Below, one piece after another: positions 1 to 8,889 of a stretch of 64,000 nt of DNA. Within the stretch, counting starts at the first letter, position 1. Each line of letters starts with the position of its first letter. The translations under genes were made by a program, and so were the position numbers. The stretch is from Ignavibacteria bacterium (GTDB lineage Bacteria > Bacteroidota > Ignavibacteria > Tepidaquicellales > Tepidaquicellaceae): contig DATAJP010000004.1 in the NCBI GenBank assembly GCA_036262055.1, positions 62,001-126,000 on the forward strand, given 5' to 3'. The notes beneath the pieces were generated by a model. That model ran no database searches. It was not told the origin of the DNA and worked only from the letters and a program-made list of their open reading frames with translations.

Positions 1-729
1 GAGTTTTATAAATTCAATATTGTAAATTTAATATTTACTTACATAATATTGATTTTGCTTGCAACAATGAGAAAAGAAAATTTTGTGTTTCGTTTGTCGG
101 TTACGGTAATTTTGTGCGCAGGAATATTTTTAAGTAATTATAATTTTAATAAAACAGAATCAATAACGTTTCTCGATGCCAAAAATGACGATGCTGTTGT
201 GGTCAATGCAGATACTAAAAATCTAATACTATATTCGGATAAAGATAAAAATAGCTTTGATAGAGTTGTTATTCCCTATCTGAAAAAATCAGAAAACGGT
301 AATTCAAACATTTTTATTAATGTGAATAAACCCAATTCTTTATCTGTCGGTACAATTTATAATCTTTCTGATGATTTGAAAATATATATGCTGTCTCCTG
401 CACAAGGTGAAATAAATAATGCTTCAGCCATAATAAAATACCGGAATGAAAATATTCTTTATTTAAATAGCATTAATCCTGCTTCAACGAAATATTTTTT
501 TGTTTCATACAAAGATTTGTTGACTGATAATATTACATATATCTCCAAAAATGATTCTTTGTTTTCATATGACTTAGTGCAAAGCGATATTTATTTTACT
601 TCGAATAATAAATTGAATGGTAAATTAAGTATTGAGGAAAATACAAGTTTTATAAATCTTAATGAAACAGGAGCAGTAGTTTTAAAAATGAATGATGGGG
701 AAATGAAATTCTATGATTGGAGAAATTAG
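1..729 (+). CDS. ComEC/Rec2-like protein, C-terminal part (5' end outside window)
   Basis: The reading frame is open from base 1, so this is the 3' part of a longer gene rather than a gene starting at the TTG at 49. The first ~50 residues form two hydrophobic stretches (around nt 20-70 and 90-140), followed by a soluble domain. That domain begins 'ITFLDAKNDDAVVVNADTKN' and continues with 'VVIPYLKK', the layout of the metallo-beta-lactamase-like C-terminal domain of the DNA-uptake channel ComEC ('FLDVGQGDA...', then 'V.PYL'). The later 'NNASAIIKYRNENILYLN' and 'GAVVLKMNDG' segments also fit ComEC order. The HxHxDH metal motif expected after the PYL segment is missing; 'FINVNKPNS' stands there. 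DNA import is the family role. The family call is by pattern recognition only and depends on the upstream part. Confidence 0.55.
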   Translation, partial: EFYKFNIVNLIFTYIILILLATMRKENFVFRLSVTVILCAGIFLSNYNFNKTESITFLDAKNDDAVVVNADTKNLILYSDKDKNSFDRVVIPYLKKSENGNSNIFINVNKPNSLSVGTIYNLSDDLKIYMLSPAQGEINNASAIIKYRNENILYLNSINPASTKYFFVSYKDLLTDNITYISKNDSLFSYDLVQSDIYFTSNNKLNGKLSIEENTSFINLNETGAVVLKMNDGEMKFYDWRN

Positions 730-751
730 ATGAATCAGTCAAAAAAAGAAA

Positions 752-782
752 AGCCGTTTAATAAAATTAAACGGCTCTTTTT
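752..782. terminator. Bidirectional intrinsic terminator
   Basis: A perfect 10-bp stem (752-761 with 767-776, AGCCGTTTAA/TTAAACGGCT) and a 5-base loop are followed by CTTTTTT on the plus strand and preceded by an A-run serving as the U-tract for the minus strand. It lies between the convergent ComEC-like gene and the secreted protein gene and can end both. Confidence 0.8.
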
Positions 783-804
783 AATATATCAAAGTAATTT
801 TAAT

Positions 805-2625
805 TTAGTTCAAATCTATAGAAACCTGGTAAATATCCTTTCCTCTCTGCCCGAGAAATGAAACTGTATTTGATTCTTTATCATAATTCAGGAAGCTAAG
901 CATCCCATAAACCTGTCCTGTCGGCTTACTATCAATAACAATTTCATTTTCTGAGTAACTTGATTCAGGATTATTGCCATACAAGGAACCTACATAAAGC
1001 AATTTACCGTTTGTTGAATAAAACATATTAGTAATATAATTATAACCTTTTGCATCGGTCGAAATAGTTGTTGCAAAAGGAAGCTTGCCATTATTTGTCA
1101 TTACATAGCTGACATTCGTATATGTTACTGTATCCAATAGTTTATTTTCCGCAAAAGCATAGTCGCCGTTTTTGCCGAAACAAATATAACCTGTAGTCAT
1201 TGCATCACCAAAATATGAAACACTCTGGCATTCATAATTTTTATTATTAACATTCACAATTGTTCTGTTCAGCAAAGGTGCATATGAATCCTGATACTCG
1301 CCGTACTTATCCATTATGTAATAAAATTGTCCATCAGGTGAATAGCCATAATCAAGCAGGTAATTATAAGTTGAGTTGGAATATTTTGTAACTGCTCCGT
1401 TTGAATATTCCATTATATAATATTTTTTCTTTTCAGGTTTATATGTTGACTGATCAACAGCAGAATAAAGATAACCGCCTGAAGAAGTTTTTTTGAACTG
1501 CCCTATGCCGACACCAAGTTCAAGGGCATTATTATTTGTAACATCATAAGTCATATAATCATATCCATATTCGGTTTCCATCGGAGATATTGTAGCAGGA
1601 TAAACTGAAGTTGCACTATATTTTATATCGCCTGAAGCATCGATCCTTAAATCGTAAATATAACCTGTAAAGCCGTCAATGGCAGTTCCGTTCGCCATCG
1701 GAGTCTGTCTTTCACTTCCGATGACCGGATAATATTTATAAATGTACATATCAATAGAATCTGAAACCACATAAACAGGTTTATTATCCGATGTAAATAC
1801 AATCGGAGTAATTATTGTTTTAAATGTACCGTATTGTGTATTGTTAGCTACAACGAACTCGCCTATTCCGGGATTATCATAATCGTAAAATTTTCCGGTG
1901 GTCTTTGCCACGTAAGCTAGATTTCCATTATTATCATAAACAACACTGCTTTCATTTATATCTGAATAATCCGTCATCCCCATCTGCTGGTCGCCAAACC
2001 AAAATCCTGCTTTGCCATCTTTGATAACCACAAACCCCCTTCTTCCCTGAGCATCAGTGAAAAACATATCATTGTAATTCGGCTGAGGGTCACCCGGCGC
2101 AACATAAGGATAAGTCTTTTGAATCGGTTTTATGTTATCGAAACTTTCTGATTGGGTCATATCACCATTAGCATTTATATAACCGAACTTGAAGAATCCA
2201 AACTCTTTGAAAATAAAAACATACTGTCCCTGTTCATTAACATAGGATGAATAAGAATCTATGTAATCATAATTCTTAACATTCTTATTGTTTATGATTA
2301 AAAAATAATTATCGATGCCGTAATCGGAATTATAATTTCCGGCTGTTGTGAAAAAATTTCCCTGCTTGTCAAACTTTGTATCGGAAATGCTTATGAAATC
2401 AAATTGCTCTGAAACAGAACCATCGGCAATCAGAAAATTTTTTGATTGCTCTTCATAATAATACATATAAATATATTTACCTGTAACGGAATCAAGTATA
2501 AGATTGTAGGGGTCGGGATTACCTTTGTAATCGAGATGAAATATTTTTTTCTCGGTTACATTCTGAGCTGATAAAGAAGCAAAAAATACTAAATTTAAAA
2601 ATAAAAAAAGTAATTTTATGTTCAT
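805..2625 (-). CDS. Secreted repeat protein of unknown function (propeller-like)
   Basis: This 606-residue protein starts with a clear signal peptide (MNIKLLFLFLNLVFFASLSAQ, cleavage after SAQ). The mature part is rich in Y, D, N and G and shows recurring beta-strand-like units such as 'YDNNGNLAYVAKTTGKFY', 'SPDGQFYYIMDKYGEY', 'STNGKLLYVGSLYGNN' and 'FGKNGDYAFAENK'. The G-K/N-aromatic hairpins every 40-60 residues resemble WD40-like or TolB-type propeller blades. There is no C-terminal T9SS sorting domain; it ends '...GKDIYQVSIDLN'. It is divergent from pepT across a 60-bp gap. I do not recognise a named family. A periplasmic or outer-membrane-associated location is inferred from the signal peptide. 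Confidence 0.75.
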   Translation of the reverse strand: MNIKLLFLFLNLVFFASLSAQNVTEKKIFHLDYKGNPDPYNLILDSVTGKYIYMYYYEEQSKNFLIADGSVSEQFDFISISDTKFDKQGNFFTTAGNYNSDYGIDNYFLIINNKNVKNYDYIDSYSSYVNEQGQYVFIFKEFGFFKFGYINANGDMTQSESFDNIKPIQKTYPYVAPGDPQPNYNDMFFTDAQGRRGFVVIKDGKAGFWFGDQQMGMTDYSDINESSVVYDNNGNLAYVAKTTGKFYDYDNPGIGEFVVANNTQYGTFKTIITPIVFTSDNKPVYVVSDSIDMYIYKYYPVIGSERQTPMANGTAIDGFTGYIYDLRIDASGDIKYSATSVYPATISPMETEYGYDYMTYDVTNNNALELGVGIGQFKKTSSGGYLYSAVDQSTYKPEKKKYYIMEYSNGAVTKYSNSTYNYLLDYGYSPDGQFYYIMDKYGEYQDSYAPLLNRTIVNVNNKNYECQSVSYFGDAMTTGYICFGKNGDYAFAENKLLDTVTYTNVSYVMTNNGKLPFATTISTDAKGYNYITNMFYSTNGKLLYVGSLYGNNPESSYSENEIVIDSKPTGQVYGMLSFLNYDKESNTVSFLGQRGKDIYQVSIDLN

Positions 2626-2685
2626 TTGGATGATTTTTTAGTTAAAATACTTGTATTTTTTAAGAAATAAAACGCAAACAATTTT

Positions 2686-3927
2686 ATGAATAAAGAATAT
2701 ACCTGCACGGAAAGATTTTTAAGATACGTCCGGATTGATACTCAATCAGACCCCGAGTCGCCTACTTATCCGTCAACCGAGAAGCAAAAAAATCTTGGCA
2801 AAGTGCTGGTCAAAGAACTTAAAGAAATGGGTATTAAAGACGCTGAGTTAGATGAATATGGATACGTCTATGGAACTCTTACTTCAAATGGGGATAGGAA
2901 AGTTCCCGTAATTTGTTTTTGCTCACATATGGACACTTCTCCTGAAATGAGCGGGGCAAATGTAAAGCCCGTAATTCACAAGAATTACCGGGGCGGAGAC
3001 ATAGTTTTGCCGGGTGATGCTTCTCAGGTTTTATCCCCCGAAGATAATCCCGAATTAGACAATCAAATCGGCAACGATATAATAACCTCAGACGGAACAA
3101 CGCTTCTGGGAGCGGACAATAAATCCGGCGTTGCCGAAATTATGGATGCTGTTTATAATCTCATAAAAAATCCTGACATAAAACACGGAACGATAAAAAT
3201 TTTGTTTACGCCCGATGAGGAAATCGGACGCGGAGTCGATAAAGTTGATTTGAAAAAGCTCGGAGCAGACTATGCTTATACGATGGATGGTGAGTCTGTT
3301 GGGAGCATCGAAGATGAAACTTTCTCAGCCGATGAAGTTACGATTAAAATAAACGGCTTTAATACTCATCCCGGATTTGCAAAAGATAAAATGGAAGGCG
3401 CAATAAAAATAGGAGCTGAAATAATTTCTGGTCTGCCGAAAATTATGCTCTCACCGGAGACAACTGACGGCAAGGACGGGTTTATTCATCCAATACATTT
3501 TGACGGAGGCAATGACGTTTCGATTTTGAAATTCATCATCCGTGATTTTGACGATGAAGGTTTAAAGGATAAAGAAAATTTACTGCTTGCAATCACGAAA
3601 GAAGTTTTTGCAAAATACAAACGCGCCAAATATGAGTTCACGGTAAAAGAACAATATAGAAATTTTAAAAAGATTTTAGATGAGCATCCTAAGCTTATTG
3701 AATATGCGATTGAAGCTGTGCGAATGGCAGGACTCGAACCTAAGTTAAACGCTGTTCGCGGCGGTACCGACGGCTCGCGATTATCTTACATGGGACTTCC
3801 CTGCCCAAATATCTTTGCGGGTGAACATGCTTTTCACTCAAAGCTTGAATGGACATCAACTCAGGATATGCAAAAAGCCGTCGATGTAATCATAAATTTA
3901 TGCCAAATTTGGTATGAAAAGGGATGA
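2686..3927 (+). CDS. pepT: Peptidase T (tripeptide aminopeptidase, M20B)
   Basis: A cytosolic di-zinc aminopeptidase that removes N-terminal residues from tripeptides. The 413-residue length is typical of PepT. The N-terminus 'ERFLRYVRIDTQSDP' is the PepT signature. Likely metal ligands and catalytic residues are visible: H81 and D83 (SHMDTSPE), D144 (GADNKSG), E178-E179 (TPDEEIGRG), D201 (TMDGE) and H384 (EHAFHSKLEW). The lid/dimerisation domain spans about residues 215-330. There is no signal peptide. The ATG at 2686 gives the conserved family N-terminus. The gene stands alone between a divergent secreted-protein gene and the glycine-zipper gene. Confidence 0.95.
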   Translation: MNKEYTCTERFLRYVRIDTQSDPESPTYPSTEKQKNLGKVLVKELKEMGIKDAELDEYGYVYGTLTSNGDRKVPVICFCSHMDTSPEMSGANVKPVIHKNYRGGDIVLPGDASQVLSPEDNPELDNQIGNDIITSDGTTLLGADNKSGVAEIMDAVYNLIKNPDIKHGTIKILFTPDEEIGRGVDKVDLKKLGADYAYTMDGESVGSIEDETFSADEVTIKINGFNTHPGFAKDKMEGAIKIGAEIISGLPKIMLSPETTDGKDGFIHPIHFDGGNDVSILKFIIRDFDDEGLKDKENLLLAITKEVFAKYKRAKYEFTVKEQYRNFKKILDEHPKLIEYAIEAVRMAGLEPKLNAVRGGTDGSRLSYMGLPCPNIFAGEHAFHSKLEWTSTQDMQKAVDVIINLCQIWYEKG

Positions 3928-4009
3928 TTTTTGCGCTAAAAATAAGAAACTATTTGATTAAACCAATGTTTAAGTATTATAGTCAAATAAGTAAACATTT
4001 TATAAAGTT

Positions 4010-4636
4010 ATGAAAAATATATTTGTTGTTTTATTCGCAATAGTTGCGATTTCGTTTGCTTCAGGAAATGTATTTGCGCAGAAAAGTTCAAATAGCAACG
4101 GAACCACAAACAGCAGTGAGCAAAGTTCGCAAGACAAAGGTTCTGATAGAGGTTCACAAGATAGAAATTCAGATGACAGAGGTCCTGGCATAGACAATAA
4201 AAACAATAACAGCAGTGAAGCGCCTGGTTATGATAATCATAGGCATCGTTACAGAAGATATTCGTTGTACGATGATTATTACTGGCGCAGATATGGATAT
4301 CGTCGTAATTACAAAAAGTATTCTTATCCAAGCTACGGAAGAAGAGACAGGGATTATAGATTCGGATATTATGATAATTATTATGATGATTATTACTATG
4401 ACCGTTTGTATAACAATGTTGAAGCAAACGGACAGCTTTCCAAGTTTGAAAGTTCAATGATTGGAGTGGGAGTCGGAGCTGTCGGCGGCGGACTTTTGGG
4501 ATTCGGTGTCGGCAATTTAACCGGAACGAATGATGGAGGTCCTGTAAGTCAGAATGGCTCTACAAAAGGATTGATTCTCGGAACAATAAGCGGCGCAGTT
4601 ATTGGTGGCATCACCGGATATTTTATGGGTAAGTAA
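4010..4636 (+). CDS. Exported Tyr/Arg/Asp-rich protein with C-terminal glycine zipper
   Basis: This 208-residue protein has a signal peptide (MKNIFVVLFAIVAISFASGNVFAQ). A low-complexity S/N/Q/D stretch (about 25-75) follows. Residues 76-140 are extremely rich in Tyr, Arg and Asp ('YDNYYDDYYYDRLYNN'). Residues 150-208 alternate glycine with small hydrophobics ('GVGVGAVGGGLLGFGVGN', 'GTISGAVIGGITGYFMGK'), the pattern of glycine-zipper segments that pack as helical hairpins in outer-membrane lipoproteins. There is no lipobox cysteine. The Tyr-rich part may be a disordered surface or matrix segment. No function can be assigned; membrane insertion through the zipper is inferred. It is monocistronic, followed by an imperfect inverted repeat. 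Confidence 0.8.
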   Translation: MKNIFVVLFAIVAISFASGNVFAQKSSNSNGTTNSSEQSSQDKGSDRGSQDRNSDDRGPGIDNKNNNSSEAPGYDNHRHRYRRYSLYDDYYWRRYGYRRNYKKYSYPSYGRRDRDYRFGYYDNYYDDYYYDRLYNNVEANGQLSKFESSMIGVGVGAVGGGLLGFGVGNLTGTNDGGPVSQNGSTKGLILGTISGAVIGGITGYFMGK

Positions 4637-4645
4637 TTCCAATTG

Positions 4646-4701
4646 TTAGTAGGACGGACATTCTTTTCTGTCCCGACAAGCAGGAATGCCTGTCGTACTA
4701 A
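4646..4701. repeat. Imperfect inverted repeat between convergent genes
   Basis: Outer arms TTAGTA (4646-4651) and TACTAA (4696-4701) enclose two related half-elements: 'ACGGACATTC...CTGTCC' (about 4653-4672) and 'CGACAAGCAGGAATGCCTGTCG' (4674-4695, itself a hairpin). The whole can fold as one long imperfect hairpin or as two small ones. It fills the gap between the glycine-zipper gene (+) and the pseudouridine synthase (-), so it may terminate both. It has no long U-tract and resembles a small palindromic mobile repeat. Confidence 0.55.
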
Positions 4702-4706
4702 ATAAT

Positions 4707-5690
4707 TTATCTCTTAACCTTCGCAATCAGCTTTTTCATATCCTCAGGCAAATCGGTTTCAAATTTCATGTACCGGTTTGTGTGAGGATGGATGAAGCCT
4801 AACACTCTCGCATGTAGTGCCTGTCTCGGCATAATCTCCAGTAAATTTTTTACCGTTGCTTTCATCTTTGCTGTTACCTGAACCGAATGCGGTTCTGTTC
4901 CACCGTAAGTCTCATCACCAAATACAGGATGAGCAAGATGAGCAAGATGAACTCTGATTTGATGAGTCCTGCCTGTTTGCAACTTTAATTTCACCAAAGA
5001 TAAAAAATCATATTCTTCGATTACTTCGTAATCGGTAATCGCAATTTTGCCTGCATCATCATCTGATTTATACACTGCAACTTTTTTTCTATCACGTTTA
5101 TCTCGTCCGAGCTTTTCATTAATTGTTCCTGACTTCTTTTTCAAATGTCCCCATATAATAGAATTATATTCTCTTTCAATCGAGTGCTTAAAAAATTGTT
5201 CTGATAATTTTCTATGAGTAACTTCATCTTTTGCTATTACCAGAATCCCAGAAGTATCTTTATCGAGACGATGAACAATTCCCGCGCGCTCAAATCCTCC
5301 GAGGTTTGAAAGCTTATCGTGCTTTTGTTCAGCGTAGTACATTATCGCATTCACGAGCGTACCGCTGTAATTTTTATATGCGGGATGCGTTACCATTCCT
5401 GCGGGCTTATTCACAATCATTAAATACTCATCTTCATAAATTATATCGAGAGGAATATTCTCAGGCAGAACGTCCTGCTTATCGGGAACGGGCATCTCGA
5501 CTTCGATTTCATCGCCCGGCTTTACAATGTAATTTGATTTTATAATCTCACCGTTGACGGTAACGTTGCCGAGATTGATAATTTTTTGAAGCTTTGTGCG
5601 TGAGGCGTTTTCAACGAAGTTGACAATATATTTATCAATACGTTGACGCGTTTTTATATCAGGAACCGTGAATTGATAATTTTTTTCCAT
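4707..5690 (-). CDS. rluD: RluA/RluD-family 23S rRNA pseudouridine synthase
   Basis: Converts uridine to pseudouridine in RNA; RluD proper acts on 23S rRNA helix 69. An N-terminal S4 RNA-binding domain (about residues 14-75, 'RIDKYIVNFVENASRTKLQK...VTVNGEI') precedes the catalytic domain. The catalytic motif 'HRLDKDTSG' places the nucleophilic aspartate at D143. 'KPAGMVTHP' (95-103) and 'LQTGRTHQIRVHLAHLAHPV' further on are family motifs. The 327-residue length matches RluD. The ATG at 5690 begins a standard N-terminus. RluD against RluA/RluC specificity cannot be separated by motifs alone, so the symbol is provisional. Confidence 0.88.
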   Translation of the reverse strand: MEKNYQFTVPDIKTRQRIDKYIVNFVENASRTKLQKIINLGNVTVNGEIIKSNYIVKPGDEIEVEMPVPDKQDVLPENIPLDIIYEDEYLMIVNKPAGMVTHPAYKNYSGTLVNAIMYYAEQKHDKLSNLGGFERAGIVHRLDKDTSGILVIAKDEVTHRKLSEQFFKHSIEREYNSIIWGHLKKKSGTINEKLGRDKRDRKKVAVYKSDDDAGKIAITDYEVIEEYDFLSLVKLKLQTGRTHQIRVHLAHLAHPVFGDETYGGTEPHSVQVTAKMKATVKNLLEIMPRQALHARVLGFIHPHTNRYMKFETDLPEDMKKLIAKVKR

Positions 5691-5703
5691 CGAGAAAATA
5701 AAA

Positions 5704-5724
5704 TGTAAAACGTAAAACGTAAAA
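5704..5724. repeat. Heptamer tandem array (3 x YGTAAAA)
   Basis: TGTAAAA is followed by two copies of CGTAAAA directly upstream of the rluD-like start codon. The array lies in a 210-bp gene-free stretch (5691-5900) whose remainder I cannot interpret beyond AT-rich promoter-type sequence for the divergent genes. It resembles the arrays at 13028, 26490 and 29843 in unit length. Confidence 0.6.
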
Positions 5725-5900
5725 CAAATTCAGAAAACAGCCACGAATTATCACAAATTTTAACGGAAATTTTCTTTGTTAAGAAATTGTAAAGGTGTAA
5801 CTTTTTTTAGAATTATACGAATACATAAATAATTAACATTTCTTGTTACTTCCGAAAATTCCAACAACAAGATAAAACCAAAAAGGGAGATTTTTTAATA

Positions 5901-6254
5901 ATGAAAACATTAAAATACGTGTTTTTAATGGCAGTGTTATGCTTTGTTGTGATGTCAACAAGTGCAAATGCCGAAACAAAATTTGCAGTAAAAGACTTAA
6001 ATTACCAATTGGTAAACGAAATTAAAACCAAACTTACTAATCCGCTTTTAAACTATCGCGATAAAAACTTAAAAGGGAACGTTTCAGTTTTAGTTAGCGT
6101 TGAAGAAAACGGTAAGCTAAGTTTTTCAAACATTACCGGATTAAATGAGTCGCTTAAAGCCAATGTTGAAAAACAGCTAAACGAACTGAATTTGTGGACA
6201 GGAAAAGAATACGCAGGAACGAAATTCAACTACACAATTACATACAAAAACTAA
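5901..6254 (+). CDS. Small exported protein, TonB-C-like fold suspected
   Basis: A 117-residue protein with a signal peptide (MKTLKYVFLMAVLCFVVMSTSANA). The ~93-residue mature part contains 'LKGNVSVLVSVEENGKLSFSNITGLNESLKANVEKQLNEL', a strand-helix pattern like the C-terminal domain of TonB and its relatives ('V.V.F.V..dGkv....'). No transmembrane anchor or proline-rich spacer is present, so it cannot act as a classical TonB. A purine-rich Shine-Dalgarno (AAGGGAGA) sits about 12 bases before the ATG. It is monocistronic with its own terminator at 6313. The fold is suggested only; the function is unknown. Confidence 0.75.
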   Translation: MKTLKYVFLMAVLCFVVMSTSANAETKFAVKDLNYQLVNEIKTKLTNPLLNYRDKNLKGNVSVLVSVEENGKLSFSNITGLNESLKANVEKQLNELNLWTGKEYAGTKFNYTITYKN

Positions 6255-6312
6255 ATCTAAGAGTTTTTTCCAAAGATACTCAACCCTCATCTTAGAGTAT
6301 CCTCCAATGAAA

Positions 6313-6350
6313 GCCCCTTCTCAAGAAATTGAGCGGGGCTTTTTCTTTTG
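6313..6350 (+). terminator. Intrinsic terminator of the small exported protein gene
   Basis: AGCCCC...CTCAA (6313-6325) pairs with TTGAG...GGGGCT (6330-6341) around a GAAA loop with a small internal bulge. TTTTTCTTTT follows immediately. Confidence 0.85.
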
Positions 6351-6433
6351 AAGTGATACTTAAATGAAAGTTATTAATTGCTTTAATTTAAAATATGTTA
6401 CAATGAAAATTTTACTTGCTATTTTTGCTAAAA

Positions 6434-6482
6434 AACCTTAAATTAACCTTAATTTCTAAGGACAAGTCTTTCATAAAAAGAC
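6434..6482 (+). promoter_or_regulatory. Leader of the MltD-like gene: tandem 11-mers and two small hairpins
   Basis: Two adjacent near-identical 11-mers (AACCTTAAATT 6434-6444, AACCTTAATTT 6445-6455) are followed by two perfect short hairpins: CCTTA/TAAGG (6447-6451, 6457-6461) and GTCTTT/AAAGAC (6466-6471, 6477-6482). The last ends 26 bases before the ATG at 6509. The direct repeats could be a regulator site and the hairpins leader structure; both roles are inferred. Confidence 0.35.
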
Positions 6483-6508
6483 ATTTTTTAAATCAAATTA
6501 AGTAAATT

Positions 6509-8866
6509 ATGAAAAAAATTTTTATGTCTTATAAAAGTTTTTTTTACAGTTTATTCTACCTTGCTGTAGCATTAACTTTATTAAACGGATGTTCGGGCAG
6601 TAGTGAAGTTGACCCGAATGCCGGAAGAATTCAGGACTCAATTGAAGTTTACACCCGCCTTGATAAAGCATTTCTTCTCTACGAAAAAGCATTAAGTTAT
6701 AATGAAAGCTTTCAGGATAATGAATCGCGAAGCGCATTCGATAATGCTTTGAAAATGTTAAGCGATGTTGATAATAAAGTTTTGGATGCTCCGGGCAATT
6801 TAAGCTGGAAGAATGATTACAATGAGCTCGCTGTGAGCATTGTTCAGGATTATCTCAGCACGCAATCAAACATTCCTGAAAACAGCCAGGTATTTAAATT
6901 CGCAAAAAAACTTTCAATAGATTATGAAAAAATTAATGAAGTAACACAAGTTGATGACGGCATAGAGCCGCTTCCCGACGGAAAAGATTTACCGTTAATA
7001 AAAAACAGTGTCGTCGAAGAATACATAGATTTCTTTAGCAAGACAGAACGCGGAAAAAATTTCATCGACAAAACAATGTACCGTTCAGGCAAGTTGTTCC
7101 CGATAATGAGGAAGATTTTAAAGCATTACGGCGCGCCTGAGGAATTAATCTATTTATCTGTACAGGAATCAGGATTAAATCCGACAATTGTCTCACGCGC
7201 TGGAGCAGTTGGCTTATGGCAGTTTATGCCTGCAACAGGATATTCTTATGGACTTTATCAGGATGAACACCGCGATGACAGAAGGGATTTTGAAAAATCA
7301 ACCGATGCTGCCGCACGCCACCTGATAGATTTATACAATACTTTCGATGACTGGTATCTTGCATTCGCTGCCTACAATGCAGGACCGGGAAGAGTCAACA
7401 GCGCAATAAGAAAAAGCGGTTCAAGGGATTTCTGGGAGATGCGGAATTATCTGCCCGGAGAAACAAAAAATTATGTTCCATCAATCCTTGCGCTTTCGTT
7501 TATTTATAGAAACCCTGAAGTTTACGGATTTACCGACCTTGAGATGGGTAAGCCGATTTCTTATGACCGAGTGAATATAAAAGCTTCACTTACATTTGAC
7601 CAGATTGTGGAGATGACAGGTTCTGATATTGAGACTATAAGAGAATTAAATCCCGAGCTTACAAATGATGTTACGCCTGTATATGACCAGGCATATCAAA
7701 TAAGAATTCCTCATAATACATACAAAACCTTTGCAGAGAACTATAAAAAAGCAAGCTTTGAAAAAAACGGCATGAGTTCACCTGAGTTTGCCGGAAATGA
7801 AAAATTTAATTTCGGACAGGTCGCAGCAACAAAATTTAAAGTAAAAGGTTACTTCCCTCTTGACACAAGAAAGATTGCGTCATTCAATGCAACAGCTAAA
7901 CAAACTTACGTTGTTCTTGAAAGCGATAAGCTCAGCAGTATTGCAATTAAGCACAGAGTCCGACCTACTGACATAAGAATCTGGAACAAGCTTGGCTATG
8001 GAAAATATCCTAAAAAAGGACAACAGCTTATTATCATTACATCATCAGGTGATAAAGGAAGCCTTGATAATACCAACATTGAGAATGTTAATCTGACCCA
8101 AAACACTGAAACAAACTCAGAAGTCAGCTCAAACGATAACGGTTCTTTCTTTAAAGATTTGGTAAATAGTAAGAACAATACCGGAAATAAAAATTCAACT
8201 ACGACCAAGAAAGACAACACAAGCAACAAAAAGACTGAAACTAAAAAAGAGACCACAAAAAAAGATACTAAGAAAGAAGAACCTTTAAAAACTGAAAAGA
8301 AAAAAGAAGACTTTGTCAAAACGGATACTAAGACAAACACAAAGAAGGATGCTGATGTAAAAGAAATTAGTACTTCTACCCCGAAAGAAACTAAAAAAAC
8401 CGATACAAAGAAAGAAACGGTTAAAGAAACAAAAAAGAATACAGGAAAATCGCAATCATACACAGTTGAAGAAGGCGATTATCTTTCAGTAATAGCAGGT
8501 AAATATGGAGTTTCAATCGACGACATAATGGAATGGAATAATTTGGAAAGTGACATGATTATGGTCGGACAAAAGCTGACAATTTATTCCGATAAAAAAG
8601 TTGCTAACAATGAAGAAACCGATAAGTCAAGCAAATCAAACGAAAAATCAAAAAAACAAAAAACCTATACTGTAGAAAAAGGCGATAATCTTGCAATGAT
8701 TGCCGATAAATTCAATATCAGCATTAACGATTTAGTTGAATGGAATGAAATTGAAGATGGCGATGTTATTCTTATAGGACAGACACTCATAGTATCTGAA
8801 GGAAAAACAACTACTAAAAAGAAAACGACTACTACTAAGCCAAAGAAAACGCGCAAACGCAAGTAG
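6509..8866 (+). CDS. MltD-like membrane-bound lytic transglycosylase with three LysM domains
   Basis: A lipoprotein (lipobox LNGC, lipidated C28) that would cleave peptidoglycan glycan strands. The SLT domain (about 190-320) has the catalytic glutamate E220 in 'YLSVQESGLNP', followed by 'GAVGLWQFMPATG' and 'AYNAGPGRV'. LysM peptidoglycan-binding modules lie at about 469-513 ('YVVLESDKLSSIA'), 649-693 ('SYTVEEGDYLSVIAGKYGVS') and 719-762 ('TYTVEKGDNLAMIADKFNIS'). A ~110-residue K/T/E-rich linker separates the first from the second, and a basic tail (KKTRKRK) ends the protein. At 785 residues it is longer than E. coli MltD because of linker and tail. It may be co-transcribed with the lipoprotein gene 23 bp downstream. 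Confidence 0.92.
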   Translation: MKKIFMSYKSFFYSLFYLAVALTLLNGCSGSSEVDPNAGRIQDSIEVYTRLDKAFLLYEKALSYNESFQDNESRSAFDNALKMLSDVDNKVLDAPGNLSWKNDYNELAVSIVQDYLSTQSNIPENSQVFKFAKKLSIDYEKINEVTQVDDGIEPLPDGKDLPLIKNSVVEEYIDFFSKTERGKNFIDKTMYRSGKLFPIMRKILKHYGAPEELIYLSVQESGLNPTIVSRAGAVGLWQFMPATGYSYGLYQDEHRDDRRDFEKSTDAAARHLIDLYNTFDDWYLAFAAYNAGPGRVNSAIRKSGSRDFWEMRNYLPGETKNYVPSILALSFIYRNPEVYGFTDLEMGKPISYDRVNIKASLTFDQIVEMTGSDIETIRELNPELTNDVTPVYDQAYQIRIPHNTYKTFAENYKKASFEKNGMSSPEFAGNEKFNFGQVAATKFKVKGYFPLDTRKIASFNATAKQTYVVLESDKLSSIAIKHRVRPTDIRIWNKLGYGKYPKKGQQLIIITSSGDKGSLDNTNIENVNLTQNTETNSEVSSNDNGSFFKDLVNSKNNTGNKNSTTTKKDNTSNKKTETKKETTKKDTKKEEPLKTEKKKEDFVKTDTKTNTKKDADVKEISTSTPKETKKTDTKKETVKETKKNTGKSQSYTVEEGDYLSVIAGKYGVSIDDIMEWNNLESDMIMVGQKLTIYSDKKVANNEETDKSSKSNEKSKKQKTYTVEKGDNLAMIADKFNISINDLVEWNEIEDGDVILIGQTLIVSEGKTTTKKKTTTTKPKKTRKRK

Positions 8867-8889
8867 CAGTTAATTAAATTTATAAAGAA

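Noticed and set aside
7996-8463. 155-codon minus-strand open frame rich in Ser, Phe and Val
   Set aside because: It is the antisense shadow of the Lys/Thr-rich linker of the MltD-like protein; its composition mirrors that low-complexity DNA and it has no signal or domain.
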